Of a stretch of 64,000 nucleotides of DNA, positions 13,920 to 28,329 are shown one piece after another. Origin of the DNA: Ophiodon elongatus (Eukaryota; Chordata; Actinopteri; Perciformes; Hexagrammidae); contig JACSYO010002129.1 in the NCBI GenBank assembly GCA_016806645.1, positions 2,146,001-2,210,000 of the forward strand. Reading direction: 5' to 3'. The stretch's first letter is position 1; each line of letters begins with the position of its first letter. The notes below the pieces were generated by a model that was not told where the DNA came from, made no database searches, and worked only from the letters and a program-made list of their open reading frames with translations. A program made the position numbers and the translations under genes.

Positions 13920-14470
13920 CTCCACCGAATTGCGTTCGTCAACATAACCCCGTTAACGCGTCTTTACGCACGTCGCGGTCCTGTTCCAAGTGTCAGAGCT
14001 CAAACATACTACATGTCGATCCTTATTGTATCAGTCAAAGTAGGAAACCTCTTACCCAGAACTTCGAAGAAGTAAAGCTGTGAGCGCAGTCGCGCTTGTG
14101 TCTTTATCCAAGCGGAGCAGTTCGCCGATATAACTCCAAGACCTTGTAGTTTTCCGTGTGCGCGCGCGCGCTCTCAAAAAAAGTTTCTCTGAACGTGTTA
14201 AACTGATAACGAACGGTCTTCATCAAATCCTTGGAGAGATCCACCGACGTCCACGTCAAGGAATGCGCTCAAGTGCCGACTCCCTGGACAAAAAGCGCTT
14301 TATTGGTGAGCAGAGGAGAGCTCGGAGGGATGGGAGGGGCGGGGCGAGGCGCGCGGCAGCAGAGCGCACTCCTGCACAGACCGGAGAGCGGAGAGCAACT
14401 CACCTTGCAGCTTGGCCGAGTGCGAGGGGACAGACATTCCAGCCTCCTTCAGTTGGCTGTATCTTAAAGC
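13920..14470 (-). promoter_or_regulatory. CpG-rich, GC-box-containing putative promoter with a minus-strand first exon
   Basis: This is the densest CpG cluster of the left 34 kb (GCGCGCGCGCGC at 14159-14170; GGGGCGGGGCG GC box at 14336-14346; many isolated CGs from 13928). On the minus strand GAAGTTCTGG is followed by GTAAGAGG, a near-consensus donor, giving a first exon whose 3' end is base 14056. A second minus donor (CTGCAAG then GTGAGT) is at ~14403. Promoter identity is inferred. A leftward vasn transcript is the best guess because vasorin lies antisense in a coro7 intron in mammals; no vasn coding sequence is in the window. Confidence 0.4.
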
Positions 14471-15431
14471 CTATACCTGCACGACCTGCTTCAAGCCATA
14501 GACATTAGGGGCTCGTTTCCTTATTTACTGTCCAGAAAAAGGTCGGTTACAATCCACTTGAATGACTATTAACTTTAATAACTACCTTGCTTTGCTTTTT
14601 GAAATGAGAATTTGAATCAGCTCCTCTGCAGGAAAAGCAGGGGAGTTGAGAGGATTCATAATTATGCTGACAGACTCTCTGACAGGGCACGTGTTGACAC
14701 CAACGTCAACATCCCAACATCCCTTTAAACTAGAATACATAATACACATTTGTGGTTAAGTGATATGATACATGAAAAAAAAAAAAGCTTACATGTATCA
14801 ATTTATGAATATTATCTGTTCACACACCTAATCCGTCCATTGACATATGAGGTATGACCAATGCCTCCTCAGTGTATATATGCAGTGTACATTAGAACAT
14901 ATGGTTGCTTCATTCACAGAGAAAGCTATTGAATACTTCCTCACGCCAGTGACACTGCCCGTCGGCAGCTGGCAGCCTATTTCAATGTCAGCCTGTCCCA
15001 ACAAGGTGCAGTAAGGTGATAGCTCTCAGGGACCGTGTCACCTCCGATGTGTACTTTTAGCCACATGTCACAGAATTAACCAGAAACCTGAGGCCTCTTG
15101 TGTACTGTGCTTTAATACTGGTGTAAGTGTGACCCATGCGTTTGTGCAGAGCTTCCGTTCTCTCCACATGTTGACAAGAAATTGTTAAAAATAATTGAAA
15201 CCAGGACAAAATTCTCCTTGTGGTGATGTCACTCACCCTTGCGCTGAAGGCGTAGAGACTCCTACTGGAGGAAATATTTAAACGAGCAGGCGCCAAGACT
15301 GAAACCACCCTCAGTATCCTCTGGACAAGCGACACTTATATGTATTTTGTACAGTTTACTCTTTGATAGTCTCCACAAAGTCTCGTGCCTTTGTCCTGCT
15401 GCCTCTGCTCCTACTGTAGGAGTTATTACAT

Positions 15432-15434
<3 letters not shown>

Positions 15435-15508
<74 letters not shown>
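15435..15508 (+). repeat. (AC)n microsatellite, ~74 bp
   Basis: Uninterrupted AC dinucleotides. Confidence 0.97.
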
Positions 15509-15510
<2 letters not shown>

Positions 15511-18500
15511 GCTGTGCCATCTGCAAGGCATTACAGTAAATTGCAGGAATAGAGAAATGATTTCACGCACGTCCCGCAGGGTCCAGATGTGGCTCCTCAG
15601 TCGTGGCCACAACTTAGTTTTACGTGTTCTGGAGAAATAAAGAAGGCAGTAAATCTTCCCCTGTTGTACTTAATCACACGGGCTCACAAAATCAGTGCTC
15701 TGTCCATTTCTGTTCCCCCCACCCCTCCATAAACATAAACCTCCGTGTCCAAACAACAACACCAGAGCGGAGGTCGTCCAGGTAACACTGAGGGTGAGTC
15801 ATTTATCGAAGTCGTTCAGTTTATGTTTGTTGGATCGTGCGAAGGACCAGCATCTCCTTTTTTTCTGCAGAAGCTTGTTTGTTGTTGAGGTTTACAGCCA
15901 AACTGCTGAGAAACAAATTCTCAAATTCTCAAAGTCGGTATGATCGGAATGCTGCCACAACTGTTGTCACATTAGAATAAATAAATAGATGAGTAAGTCC
16001 AGTGTTGCAATGCCAACATGTATATTCAAGTGATGGCAGTGTTACATTTAACTTAATATGTGGTTCGATATTTCTTGAAATTTATTAATATTTTGTAAAC
16101 TAAAATAAATATGCGATTCAATTTTGATCTTTGCCCCATCATAATTTATTTTACAAAACTGGACATCAATTGATTCAAAACATGGTTGACCAGTCACCAC
16201 CAAAAGCCTGAACTTTTATTTAATTGATCTGTTTTGTTATATTTTTTGTAATTCTTACCCCCTGCTGTAATTGTTTGAATGCTATTTCAAAGCCCTCTAC
16301 ATATTTTAAAGATATAATCATTGTGGGGAGATATTACATTTTCTGATTATTTGTTTTAATATTTTTTCCTTGAAACAGTCGAATTTAAGGATATTTAGCA
16401 GAATCAGGCCTCAAAACCCACAATGCTTTCTGTGTACTGTAATTATAGAATATAAACTCCCCCTCAACCCTGAGAATGTTTCTACATTTCAGCTCACAAT
16501 TTATTTTAACATTCAATTTACTATATTTGAATTTTCTTTTCTTTTTATGACCCACTTAGAGTAGATTCTCAGCAGCATATATGAAATATAAAAACAACCA
16601 GATGTGGTGAAAACAACAAAAATCATCTCAGCTCAACAAACAGCAGTCTATTGTTGAACAAATAAAAAAAAAAAATGCATAGAGAATTGTTCCATTCCGC
16701 ATGTGTATCCAACTACCAAACATAAAACATTGTATATTTTTACCCCGATTTTCGTCATGTTTGAAGTCAACCACTTTGTTCTGCAGTTAAATGACCAGAA
16801 CAGGAAAGTCTGTGTAATCTGTTCCACGCATTGTATTTGTACATCACAGGACAGTCGCAGGCGATTGGTCAGTGGTGTAAATCACAGTCCGGTGGCTGCA
16901 ACAGCGTTACTGAATGTGCCGTCAGCGCGTTGGGCTCAGTAAAAGATGGCAAGGCGGCAAACGGCCCACTCCGTAACGCTGCCCAGGGGAACCAGTAAAA
17001 CACTGGTTTGCTGCTGAGCCAACCGCAGCCTGCTAACGGTTTAAAGGCTCAGGGCACCACACAGTATCATGCTGCTTATATTTGGGAGGTGAGAGGGATT
17101 TCTTCTTCTTGTCAGATTTCGTCATTTTTTTACCAATATTACCTTTTCCACAGTCTACCACTGAATTCTCTCACATTTTCTCTTGCTCTTCAGAATTCAT
17201 TGCATTCACTCATGTACGTATGTGTTAAGTGTGCGTGCGCAAACTCATGCTCAAGTGTTTCGTCAACCAGCCGACTTTCATCACTTTTTCTTCCCCCACC
17301 CTAGTTAGGCCTTTTTGTTTTTCACTGCTTCCCTTTCTACAACATTTGCGTCATCATTTCTGACTTCATTTTCTTGCCTCAATGATTTGTGGTAACTTTT
17401 ATACTGTTGCTCAGCTTTATTTCAAGCTCAGCTTTAGGATCTCATCTGACACAGGATTTACGGTTTGGAATTATACGATTGTCAGGTACGCTTCAAAAAA
17501 GAAGTCGCAGATGCACAACCACGTAGAGATACAAACACTTGTATTTGCGGTTGATGGATTGGTTTTGTCTCCCAGTCCGCACAGGGACAAAGAGCTTATC
17601 AGAGAGGCTGAACTGAGTCTAACGCACTAAACTGTCTTTGTCCTTGTGTCCTTGCTAGTTTTTTTAAAGTTTGGTATGCTTTTTTCTTAAATTTGTTGTG
17701 TGGTAGAATCTTGTTTCTATTTGTGTACTTTGTTCGAAAAAAGTAATCCTTAACAAAGTGGCTTTTTATATTCTTATATCGCCAAATATATTTTTGTTTC
17801 ACATCTGAGTCAGAGGGATTTTAAGATAGGTTTGTTTTTTATGTATAATATTAGTTCATGTCCTACTTTTCTTACCTTGAGTTTTGTGTCCCAAATCATT
17901 TTGTTGTAAACCCAATTATTTGTTCAGTGTATTGTGCACTATATAGAGTGAATACAGCATGTGCTTTAGGGTTGTCCTTGACCTGTGACCTATCACCACG
18001 TTGCCTTCTTGCCAAGCAGACGCCCAGTCCTGGAACGCAGACCAACATGAAAACATGATGACACAACTTCATACTACACAATCATATCTTACATATTCTT
18101 GTCTACATATCCGTTCAGAAACTTGAGCGTGCGTCTTGGTTTGAGGTGTTTGTGTTTTGTTGTTTAGTTTTTTGAAAGTAGGAAACAAACAAAGGAAAGT
18201 GTCCCTGCAGGAGGAGACAGGGAGAGAGTCATTGAGAATGAGAGCAAGTTTAGGAGAGTAGTTCAACACAAAATCACTTTTACATTCACTCACTTCCCAA
18301 ATTGTCAGTTGAAACAACAAACAGGCCGTCTTCTGAGAAATTCAAGATAGCGGGATGATCTTGTTACAGCTCCACAAACAAAAGTGTCCATCAAATTTCT
18401 GAAAACCGCTTGTGCAGCGAATTTTGTTGCCAAACCAGGCCACTTTTTTACCCAACGGATTTGTCACTATGTCCTAATGTTTCCTCAGTAACGAAGCTTT

Positions 18501-21500
18501 AGTCCTCGAAGAAGACAAGTTGCTGTTGTGGGATGCAAAATAAGGATTTGCTTGAGCTCAACTGAGATAGATGATTGACTCTTTTTTGCTTCTTCTCTGT
18601 ACAAAGAACAAGGCTGAGCTGGAAGTTTGTGGGCGAAACAGCTTTATGTTTGGTGGTCCTAAACAGTATTGGTGGGTAGACAATGATTACATTTTATTCG
18701 TGTAGTGGGCTGTTCCTTTGACATTACTTATTTGCTATAAGAATGTACAGAGTTAGTCATGTTTTGTAATACTCAGCACAATTAGTGAGCACAAAGACGA
18801 GGGGCGCGGCTTTGAGAATGATGCGTTGCGCTCCCATTAGGAAAGCCTGGGAATGATCGTCCTGGGTTATTTTCTGATGGAGCCCCCAGCTCATTATTCT
18901 CCCAGCCTTTAGAGGCTGAGATGGGAGTGTGAGTGTGCTCTTTGTTAGTGTTTAGTATATCTGCATATGTATTGGCATCTGTGCTCATGTGTGTTTTTGT
19001 GCGGATGTATGCCATCCCCCTCTGTCCACAACTACATGTCTTCCCGTCACACGTAAATGCGCTCTGACGGCAGTCTGTGTGGGCTGCCGTGAGACGCGAC
19101 CGGTCTCTCCTCACAGGGCCCGGGATGCCTTTCTTCCCACAGCGCCTCAACGCCCGGTAGGTAGGAAAAACATCCGTGGGAAGAAGTGTCACGCAGAGGA
19201 GGAGAAACCTAGGAAGGCAGAAGCAGAAGCAGAAGCAGAAGCTAGGACCATCCATGGTTAATTTGCTGCTGCTATGGGAACCGGGACGCAATGGAGGAAT
19301 ATGGCCAATAGAGAGGGGAGTAATGATCGTACTCAAAGCAGAAGTTGTCCCTGTTTGTGTGAGAACAAACACATAATGCTACAATCAAATGCACCGGATC
19401 AGATAAAAGTGAAATGTTGACTCTTACCACCTGTCCCGTCTTGCCAGCCTTATAAGTCAATCTGTTCCTCATAAAGCTGTCTTCTGTGGAGGAACCTTTT
19501 GTATATAACACTAGTAAAACAAGTGTACATTTTATTATCCTGTTTACATACTGTAGTTCATCTTTGGTTGATTGGAACCAAAGTGGCTCACGGGGGGGGG
19601 GGGGTCCCAAACTGAAGTTCAGTTTTAAGGTGAAGAGGGCAGAGGGAGGCTCACCCAAAGCATCATTTTGCCCTTTCTCACCATTTGTCAGTTGGAGGGA
19701 GCGTTAGACAGTCTGTGTTAACAAACCTTGCTTTGGGAAACACAGACAGGATATCATAATATGAAAAAATGTCTGGCTCCTGTTTGTCGCTTTGTTAATA
19801 ATTTTGTTTTTGTACTTTTCAGTATAATTCTGATTTATTTTTTCTTCATTTTCTTATGGCCCTTTCATGTCATTTGGGCCCCATTGGAGCAAGCTGAGAG
19901 CTTCATTTTGAGCCACTTATGTCCGGGAACAACACAAAGACCTCAAAAAATCTGTTCACTAAACTTTTAATGATTGCAGGAGCTGTTTGTTTCACACAGA
20001 GGAGGGCGAGACAGCGAGCACACAGAGACCGAGAGAGGTCAGACCATAGTTCACTTTGAGGTTTACTAGTCTGTTGACTCCGTGCACGCTGGCACTTCTC
20101 ATTAAGGAGAGACACAGACACAGATCGCACAGCTGGGCCGTGCATGTCTCAGAGCTGGACAAGCCATTAGCGCACATTTTTATTGTTGAAAGGATGAAGA
20201 ATCCATCATGAAAACAATCCCGGGTTTATCCACTTACATTACCGAGCTTATTGAGAACATGTTTCCCTTAGCAACTGTACGATTTGCAATTTAGCCGTTA
20301 AAGTCTTTTAAACTAGACACATGTGGATAGAGCAGTTTACGGCTGGTTGTCGGTTCTCTCTTCAGGGGAAAGAGGGATTTCTGCTTGTCGCCAGGGCTCT
20401 GATAAGAGTGACGATGGAAGAGGAGAGAGTGTAGCGATGCCTAAAGGAGAAGGAGTGAAGAGGTCGGGTTGAGGGAGCGTGTGGGTGACCTCCCATCCCC
20501 CGGTTACTGAGGGGGGTCATCCAGAAGTGGCATTTTCCCATGACCGTCTTCTTTTTGGGCGGGTATTTGTTCTTTCTTTCTTATTTCCTTAATTTTTCCC
20601 AAACTGCTTTTTTTCAGTTGTGCGTCTCTCTCTCTCTGCCTCTTTTTCAAACATTAATGTTAAAGTCCCTCTCCACACCAAAAGAAATGTGTTTTGTGTC
20701 TGTATTGTTCCTTCACTTGGAAGATTGAGCTGGACCGTGCAGAATGATCTATGTGAGTTTGGCACGAGGAGGTTGTTTTCACACGTTTCACCGTGCTCAA
20801 TTTAAATCTGAAATCAAGGCTTTCATGGGAAAAGAAAAGCAAATAACAAAATCTGCACAAGTTTAAAAACGTTTTGCCTTTACTCTCCATTCAGACCAAC
20901 CCTCTTTTCCTCATCCCTCCTCCCATTCCCCTTTTCATTTCCTCCTTTCCTAGCTCCCTCGTTGTGCTCCCTCCCTCCTATCTTTACTCTTCTTCTCCTC
21001 CTGCACTCTGGTATGTCAGGTATTGAGTAACAGCAGCATGCCTGTGGTTTAATGCGGGAAGTAACTGCAGCATAGCTCCAGTTTGTTCACTATGACTGCA
21101 CTGCTGCAATAGCGCTATGACTGAAACTCTATCAGAGGGATGAGAGCAACTATGTGTCACAGGTCACATCAGGTCAGCCCGGTGCCTGCAGACGGGTAAT
21201 TTACAGTTTGTGGTGAAATAGGTCACGACGTGCGTCTGTGTAGGCTGTGTGTAATATCTGTGTGCGCAAAAGTGTAAAATCTTTTGCACATTGCGGTGAA
21301 CTTTACATTATTCATTATATGTATATTTCTTGCCAACTTTTTCCATATATTTGTAATTATTTTAGAGGTCATGCAGTTTTACTTTGTTTCAGAGTGCAGA
21401 TGCGTTTTCTCTAAAATGTAAATTCATATCTCTGAAGTAAAATAAAGACCTCAACCACTCTGACTCACAGTCAGTCAGATCCTATTCAGTCCTCTGGCAG

Positions 21501-23291
21501 ACAGAAAGGTTGGTGAGTCATATGATGTTGTGTGAGAGTCCTGTCCTGTGTAGAGGAAGATCAGGCACAAAGTCAAGTTTTAAAAGAAAATCACTGGGAA
21601 ATGTTTGTTGTCATACTGCATGCGAGTCCTTATTTCACATAACCACACAGCCCCACTACTCATGTAGCCCCCTCCAGTCACATGCACACACCGTATTACA
21701 GGTATTCTCTGGAACATTAATTCTTTCCTCTCCTACTGTCTTGCTTCCTGTCTTTCAATACCGTACACTACATGTTTTTATCCCACCCGCCATCATGCAA
21801 ACTGTGTGGTCTTGCCTTGATGCTTTGGTTCCAAACTGTTGTGGCGCTATTCCTGCACTCCTGCATTTTGTTTTTTATTCCTTCTCATTCTGCCTCTCTT
21901 CGATGACGATACCATTTCTCTTTTTAAAGCACTTTTGGGGTTTTGCCAGACGATCATTGAGTAATTTGGCGCTGACCCTGCCTGGTTAAATATAGGAGGT
22001 CATATAAAAACAAACACACAGGCGCACATGCACACAAATAACAAGCCTTCCTCAGAGCCGTGACACACAGCGCTGATAGATTGAAAAGATGGATGTGGAG
22101 GAGAGGTCAAATAGAAGTTGATTAAATAAAAAAAAAAAAGAGCATCTTGTTTCTATTGTCAGCTGTTTTAGAACTGTTATTTGGGAATTTCCTTTTTTTT
22201 CCTTCTTTCATCTCATGACCATCCAACCGCCTTTGTCTTTGCGGGGCTAAAGCCCATCTGAGCGTAATTCAATGCAACATGAGCGCCACTTAGCTTCATC
22301 CTCCAGAGGAATATGCATCTGCTCTGTTAACAAATTGCTCAAAGCTGCCTCGTCATGCAGCGGCGGAAGGGCTCGGGCCGCGGCTGGATGTGGGCTCGCA
22401 AACGTTTAGTCAGCGTTTCTTATTGTTAAGAGATGGTGGACACATAAACAAGTGTTTGTGTTCATCACTGCATCTCCCTTTTGTCAAATGCATAGTTCTT
22501 TGTTTTCCTTCTGACCACAACCCCTTCTATTCACAATGTGGAGTTTATACATTTGAACTGTTTGAGGTATGTTTGCATGGTATGACTGGAATAGTAAACT
22601 GTGGATTAGTTACTCTGTATGGGTGGTCACAAAATCTCTAACTTTCTCTTTTCTGTCCAATACCTCTCCCAGATGTAGCATGATAATGCTCAGAGCATTC
22701 TTATAAGGACACTTACACATGTATGAGGATACACATAGCTGTTATGATTTACTACACAAATGTGATAGTGATCTTATCTCTTACTACTCTCTGTCTCGCT
22801 CAGTTTATCTCTTTCTCTGCTCCCCCCCCTAAGTCTTTCGCCATCTCTGTTACAGTAAATCTGCTCTGTTCTGTGATGTTTTTATTGGTTTTCACTGGAC
22901 AAATCCCTGCTTCGGTCATTAAAGCAGATGATTTAGTGTGGGCGTGTTTGACCCACTGACAGTAAAACACAGGCTTTCGTGCTCAGGCAATCCTCCCGGG
23001 ACAGCGTGGAAAGGTGAGGCCAAGGTCTAGGGCCTCAGGCGGGCTGCGGGTACGATGCTGAAATCATTTTTAAGGCTGTTGAACCTACACCATGAGACAG
23101 AAAAAAGGATTTTATTTTATTTTGGAATCCTATACAATTGATATCATGCCAAACTTGATTTTTGTGTCTTTTACTTAAACTTTATCAGCCCAGAGAGTCA
23201 AAGCCTGTCGTGTGATTTGTCAAAGGATTACAATCCTTTTTTTGTGTTTCAGAAAGAGCAAGTATGGACACATAGTCGCAGCCGACAAGGT

Positions 23292-23296
<5 letters not shown>

Positions 23297-23356
<60 letters not shown>
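23297..23356 (+). repeat. (GT)n microsatellite, ~60 bp
   Basis: Pure GT directly after an exon-like 37-base segment (23254-23290). Confidence 0.97.
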
Positions 23357-23357
<1 letters not shown>

Positions 23358-26300
23358 CAGAGAGATGAGACGAGACAGATCAAGTGGCTCCAGAGACCCA
23401 CAGGCTGGTAGACAGACTGATAAACTCTGTTAACTGTCTCTGATAAAGCAGAACTGGAAGACACCACGGAGCCAAAACATGCGCAAATGACGATCGATGA
23501 ATGGCGCTCTGTTGAACGCCTCAAGAATGTTTTTGTAGCTCTAGTCGAGCAGAGGTGGAAAAAAAAGAAGGTCTGAAGAAGTTGTTTTAGGGTTTATATT
23601 TCTCTCTTTATTTTTCTCGTCCCCTCTCTCGAGTCGACCCCTCTCACTCATTTGCACACACGTACTCGGGCTTGAAGGAAAAACAAATATTAAACAGTAA
23701 TGTTTTGTGTCCGTAAATCACCGGGTTTTATGGTTCTAGCATTTCCAATAATTCTGTCTTGGCTGTCCGTGAAGGAAATACTCACACAGTCATGCACATT
23801 AGGGCAAGCATGGTCTGAAACTGGTTTGGATCGTCCAATGTGAGCTTTGGTGCAAAGTCAAGCTCTACCATCGTTTGAGGGAACTTTGGCTAAAGATTTG
23901 AGCAACATTTGCCCAAAATATTCATCAATAAATGAAGAGATCATGTGATATCAATGTTGTGGCGAGCTCAAAACCGGCGGCCATGGTTGATGCTTTTGTT
24001 GCAGCCAAGTGTCCGTTCAAGAGCGACCGCAGTCTGTTGGTCAGGATTTGTACGGGGCAGTAAGTCTCTCACCGAGCCCGTTGCTGGTGAATTGTGTTTT
24101 TAAAAGCAGACTTTATTGAGTGTGTGCGTATGGCTTTTCCACAGTAGGAAAAATAGACTAGAGTGCACCTAAGACTGACATTGTCTCCAAATTGTTCCCT
24201 ATAACAAATCAAATCAGTGTGGAGTGACTGACCCAGTGGAGCCAAGTCAAAGCTGAACTTATGAGCATTACTTTTAAGTTAAACCTCTGGCATGCAGAAT
24301 AATTCCTGTGCAATGCATTATATCTGCGACTGATTTAGAGCCTGAAATTGGTATTTTGTGGTTTATTCACTGAATTTATACTGGATTTGCACTGAGGTAT
24401 TTTTAGGTCAGATACTGATACAGATGATGTGCAATCTAAATGTACAATAACCACTATATCTGCATCATGTTAAAAATATTAGTTTTAGCCATTCATCATT
24501 GGTTTGATCTTATGTTCAGATTTATTATCGGGATTTCCCACCATGGCATCATGTTTTTTTGTAAAAAAAACAAAAAAAACATGTATTCCTGTTTTTGCCA
24601 TTAGTATTGGCTTGCATTTGAGAGAGAGACTGTAATGAGACTGCTAATGAAACACTTAACCTGAAGAGACAGATGTTTGTTGAAGAAAAGGGATAACTGA
24701 ATGGAAAGGTTGAACATGATTTTCTCCTCTATTTTAACTTGCAAACTAAGCAGGTTTGTACTCAAGACAACAAGAATTGCCAAACACATATTTTTTCTGA
24801 CAATTTGTGAGCTGACAAACTAGAGAAGCCTCCAGACTTCAGGGATTGTTTCATTGTCATTTTCTTTGTGCGTCATTGGCAAAGAATTTGCCGATCAAAG
24901 AACATCTGTGAAGTACTAATAATGGTGGATAATCCATCAACTGCTAGTTGAGAGTGCAAACACAGGTTGCTCTCTTCTCACTTCCTCTGAAACATGTGTA
25001 CCTCTGCCTGCGTTCAGCATCTCAAATGCAACTGTGACGGGAACCGGACTTTCCTCCGGCGACCTAATGTCAGAGAGGGTCGTTGCGGTCGTCACCCTCA
25101 CCTCTTCTCTTTCTGTCGTCTATGCCAACGCTTCCTCTCTCTCCTCTCCTCTGAGGCAGTTGTGGCTGCTGATCGGTTCCCAGGCTCACGCCGACAGGTC
25201 ATTTAATGGTCATCTAGTCGGGCCCTTGATGCTGAACCCCGGGGGTTAACGTGGAACGCATCTCTTCCGAGGCCGCCACCAGCACTTCAGAGACACAACT
25301 CAGACATTACGGATGTAAACAACACATGCCAATATACAGTACACAAGCTATTTATTGTCAGCAACCTCAAAGCTGTCTTTTATTGTGTAATTTGAAAGAT
25401 TTCCCATAAGTATTTTCACACCTTTCCTCCCATTCAGTCTGTATACCGCGACACTCTCATGCCCACCCACATCCTACAACACCCCCACCCCCACCCATGT
25501 CTGCCTTTCGGCCCTCCCAGTCCACAGAGCAGTGCTGAGGTCTCTTGCCACTTTATGACCAGTGACCTGGCGGCTTTATAGCACAGCAAATCTGGACCAG
25601 TTTAGCAGTTTAGTGTTTGTGAGTGTGTGAGTAGACATGAGTGTGTCATCTCTTCATTACCTGTGATAAGTAGAACTGTGTGCGGTAAATAGGTCTCTAT
25701 AATCATCTGTTTCACCAGTTAAAGCCCTGGTTTTCTCCCTCTGGGTCTCCTCTTGTAATAAAAAAAGAATTAGGTTATCAATTCATGTCAACATTATCCA
25801 AAACAATAATGTGGTCGGAGAGCACTGTGTGTTACGTCGTCTTGAGATGTCTCCAAGTGTCTATTATATTGTGAGCGGTTGTTTTTCTACACATGCTTGC
25901 AGATTTTGCAAAGATCTGATGTTTGGCTGAGGCAGCAGGACTGTCATGTTGTGGGCTCATTGTTTCCCCCTGCAAAGAGGGATTAAACGAGAGATGTACA
26001 GCACCAATCAGGGCTGCTTGTCTCAGTGTGAAGATGAAGCTGTACTGACAAGCAGGAATAGTGATGAAGTGTTATTTTGTTTTCTTGCGGACAGGAGGGA
26101 AATAAGTGCTGTTGCATTTTTTCCATTTGGCGACTTTGCATGTGGTCGTATGTGGAATTGGGAGTGTGTGTGGGGTGTCAGAGGGGTCACTGCAGACCTG
26201 TTGACACGGGACTCCGTGAGTTTAATTAAATCCTGAGCATGCATGTGTGCCACTACATGTACTTGCGTGTGTGTGTGTGTGTGTGCTTGCTTGCTGGTTG

Positions 26301-27992
26301 TCAGGGGCCAGAAGACGGAGCCCGGCGAAGCGAGGAGAGAGGGGCGAGCAGTCGCTTGGCAGCCTATCTGAGAGCCTCGTCACTGGTGCTCAGAGGGGCC
26401 ACAGCTGGCCCCTCCACCAACAATCCTGGCTTTTCTTCCCTTCTCAGGAACGCAGCGCGTCAACTCTAATTCCCTTCTAATGAACTGGCTACTGAAGGTA
26501 GCTAGGCAGGCCCAGCATATTTATTAAATACACACATACGCTGGCAACAAAACACACAGGCTCAAACACAGTGGAGAAAGAATGTTGCACTTAAGTACAT
26601 TTCACATCTCTGCATTGTGACTGTGCAGCTGGACTTAAATTCCAGCTGAGGATCCTTGAACTCATCATGACTTAGAAGCTGCATTCAGTGCCACAACAAC
26701 CAGAGCTGTGTTTTAGCCTTTAAGACCATATGAGAACCCACAATAAGCCCAGTGTGTGCCTCTTATCTATTATCCACTGAGCTGAGGATCAGTTATCCTG
26801 AAAAGATGATTAATAACACCTGTCTTGAAGGTAATACTCAAATACCATCTGGATTGGAAAATATTTAATTAAAATATTTTTTTACACTAAAAAGACTAAA
26901 TAAAGTGATTTTCTTTTTTTTGTGTGCTGTACAAGACCAATAAGGACATATATCTATTCTGGCTCCCTTTATGTGGAAATACAGTCACAGTTGACTTTTT
27001 TCTCATGTAGTGGACGGAAGATTTATTTAATTTAAATGAGTAGAATAGCCTTTGAGGATTCTAGAAATACCTTAAAAACAGTGGTAGGACTTCTTCTGGG
27101 TTTTTAAAAGATCCGCGTTCAGGTAAACTGATTCTTAGCTTTGTTACTGGAGAAGTACAAACTGGGGCTGATAAGAACCAAGTCATTATTTTTGCTTCCT
27201 CATGTCTGGAAATAAACAGCAATAACTAGTACAACTGGTGTTAACTGAGGACAGCCGAATGATTTTGAATTTATGCCGCTGCAGCATTCAATCATTGTGA
27301 GTTGAAGCCGTATTGATGTTGCCCTCACTGTGACCCTGTGGATCAGCTTTTGTGGTGCGGGCTTTGGAGCTCTGACGCTGCTAATGGAAACATTTGTACA
27401 CATTGAGGCAGCACAAGTGCAGAGGTTTGATTGATCTGTGATTTTCTGAGTTTACAAAGGTGGCAAAGTTAATCTTGTGTGATATATTGTTTATTTGCTT
27501 TTGGCACACTTTGGTCCTTTTTGGTGGATTGTTATGCTTCAGAGTTTGAAAGGACGAATCATCGCCAAACCATTTGTTTGCCGCTTAGATGACCTTTTAC
27601 ATAATCCTCTGAAATATTCACTCTCATATGGAAAGGACTTATTTTTTTACTTCACATATTTGCAGAATAGAAGCCAACCCAGGACTTACCATCCTGGAGA
27701 CGGTGTTACAGGTCTGGTGTTGTTCCGTTATGAAACCCATTTAATAACCCGTGGATTATTCCGCACCAGTCCCTCCTTTGTCGGGGTAATGTGAGCACCT
27801 ATGGGCCTGCAGCGTAAGTGTGCAGAAAACCATTAGCGGTGTCTACCTCACTTACACAAGAGTAATAACACTGCTACAGAAAGAATGTGTTCTGTCACAA
27901 CAAACAATAAAGACAGGAAGAGGCCAGGGTTATCATAAGAAGAAATAGATAATATGCTGGTCATATGAACTGCCATCATCAGATAGTATATA

Positions 27993-28035
<43 letters not shown>
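27993..28035 (+). repeat. Compound (GT)n(AT)n microsatellite
   Basis: About 23 bases of GT followed by 20 bases of AT. Confidence 0.95.
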
Positions 28036-28329
28036 AAAATTATTAAAAGGCATGTGCTTTTATGGTCATACTTTTAAATGGGAGACGCAGCTGGGAAGTT
28101 ACAGCCAACTGTTCATCATACCACATATTTTTACTGATTCATTTCATACTACAACAGATCCGCCACGTTACTAATCGGCTGCCGATTGTGTGTACGTGTA
28201 GGGGAGATAAAGTACTGTAAGTCCTAAAATGGATGGTTTCAAAGTTGATTTACATTTGCAGTTTACTGAGCGAAAAGAGCAGGTTTAAACTCATGCTCTT
28301 ATAATGGTCATTCCTTTTTTTTAAGCCAC

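Noticed and set aside
14158..14508. 116-codon Arg/Ala-rich plus frame
   Set aside because: Explained by GC-rich promoter-like sequence; no domain, no conserved termini. The minus-strand donor reading is preferred.
18488..18545. Segment reading ...KLLLWDAK after a TTTCCTCAG acceptor, reminiscent of a WD-repeat exon of coro7
   Set aside because: An in-frame stop follows and no donor is present; the rest does not align with coronin-7.
18782..19372. 196-codon minus frame
   Set aside because: Contains runs from a GCAGAA repeat and low-complexity sequence, with no domain or splice-consistent neighbours; long by chance.
25034..25249. Overlapping 70-71-codon plus frames rich in Leu/Ser
   Set aside because: No splice context and no family resemblance; too short to support a gene.
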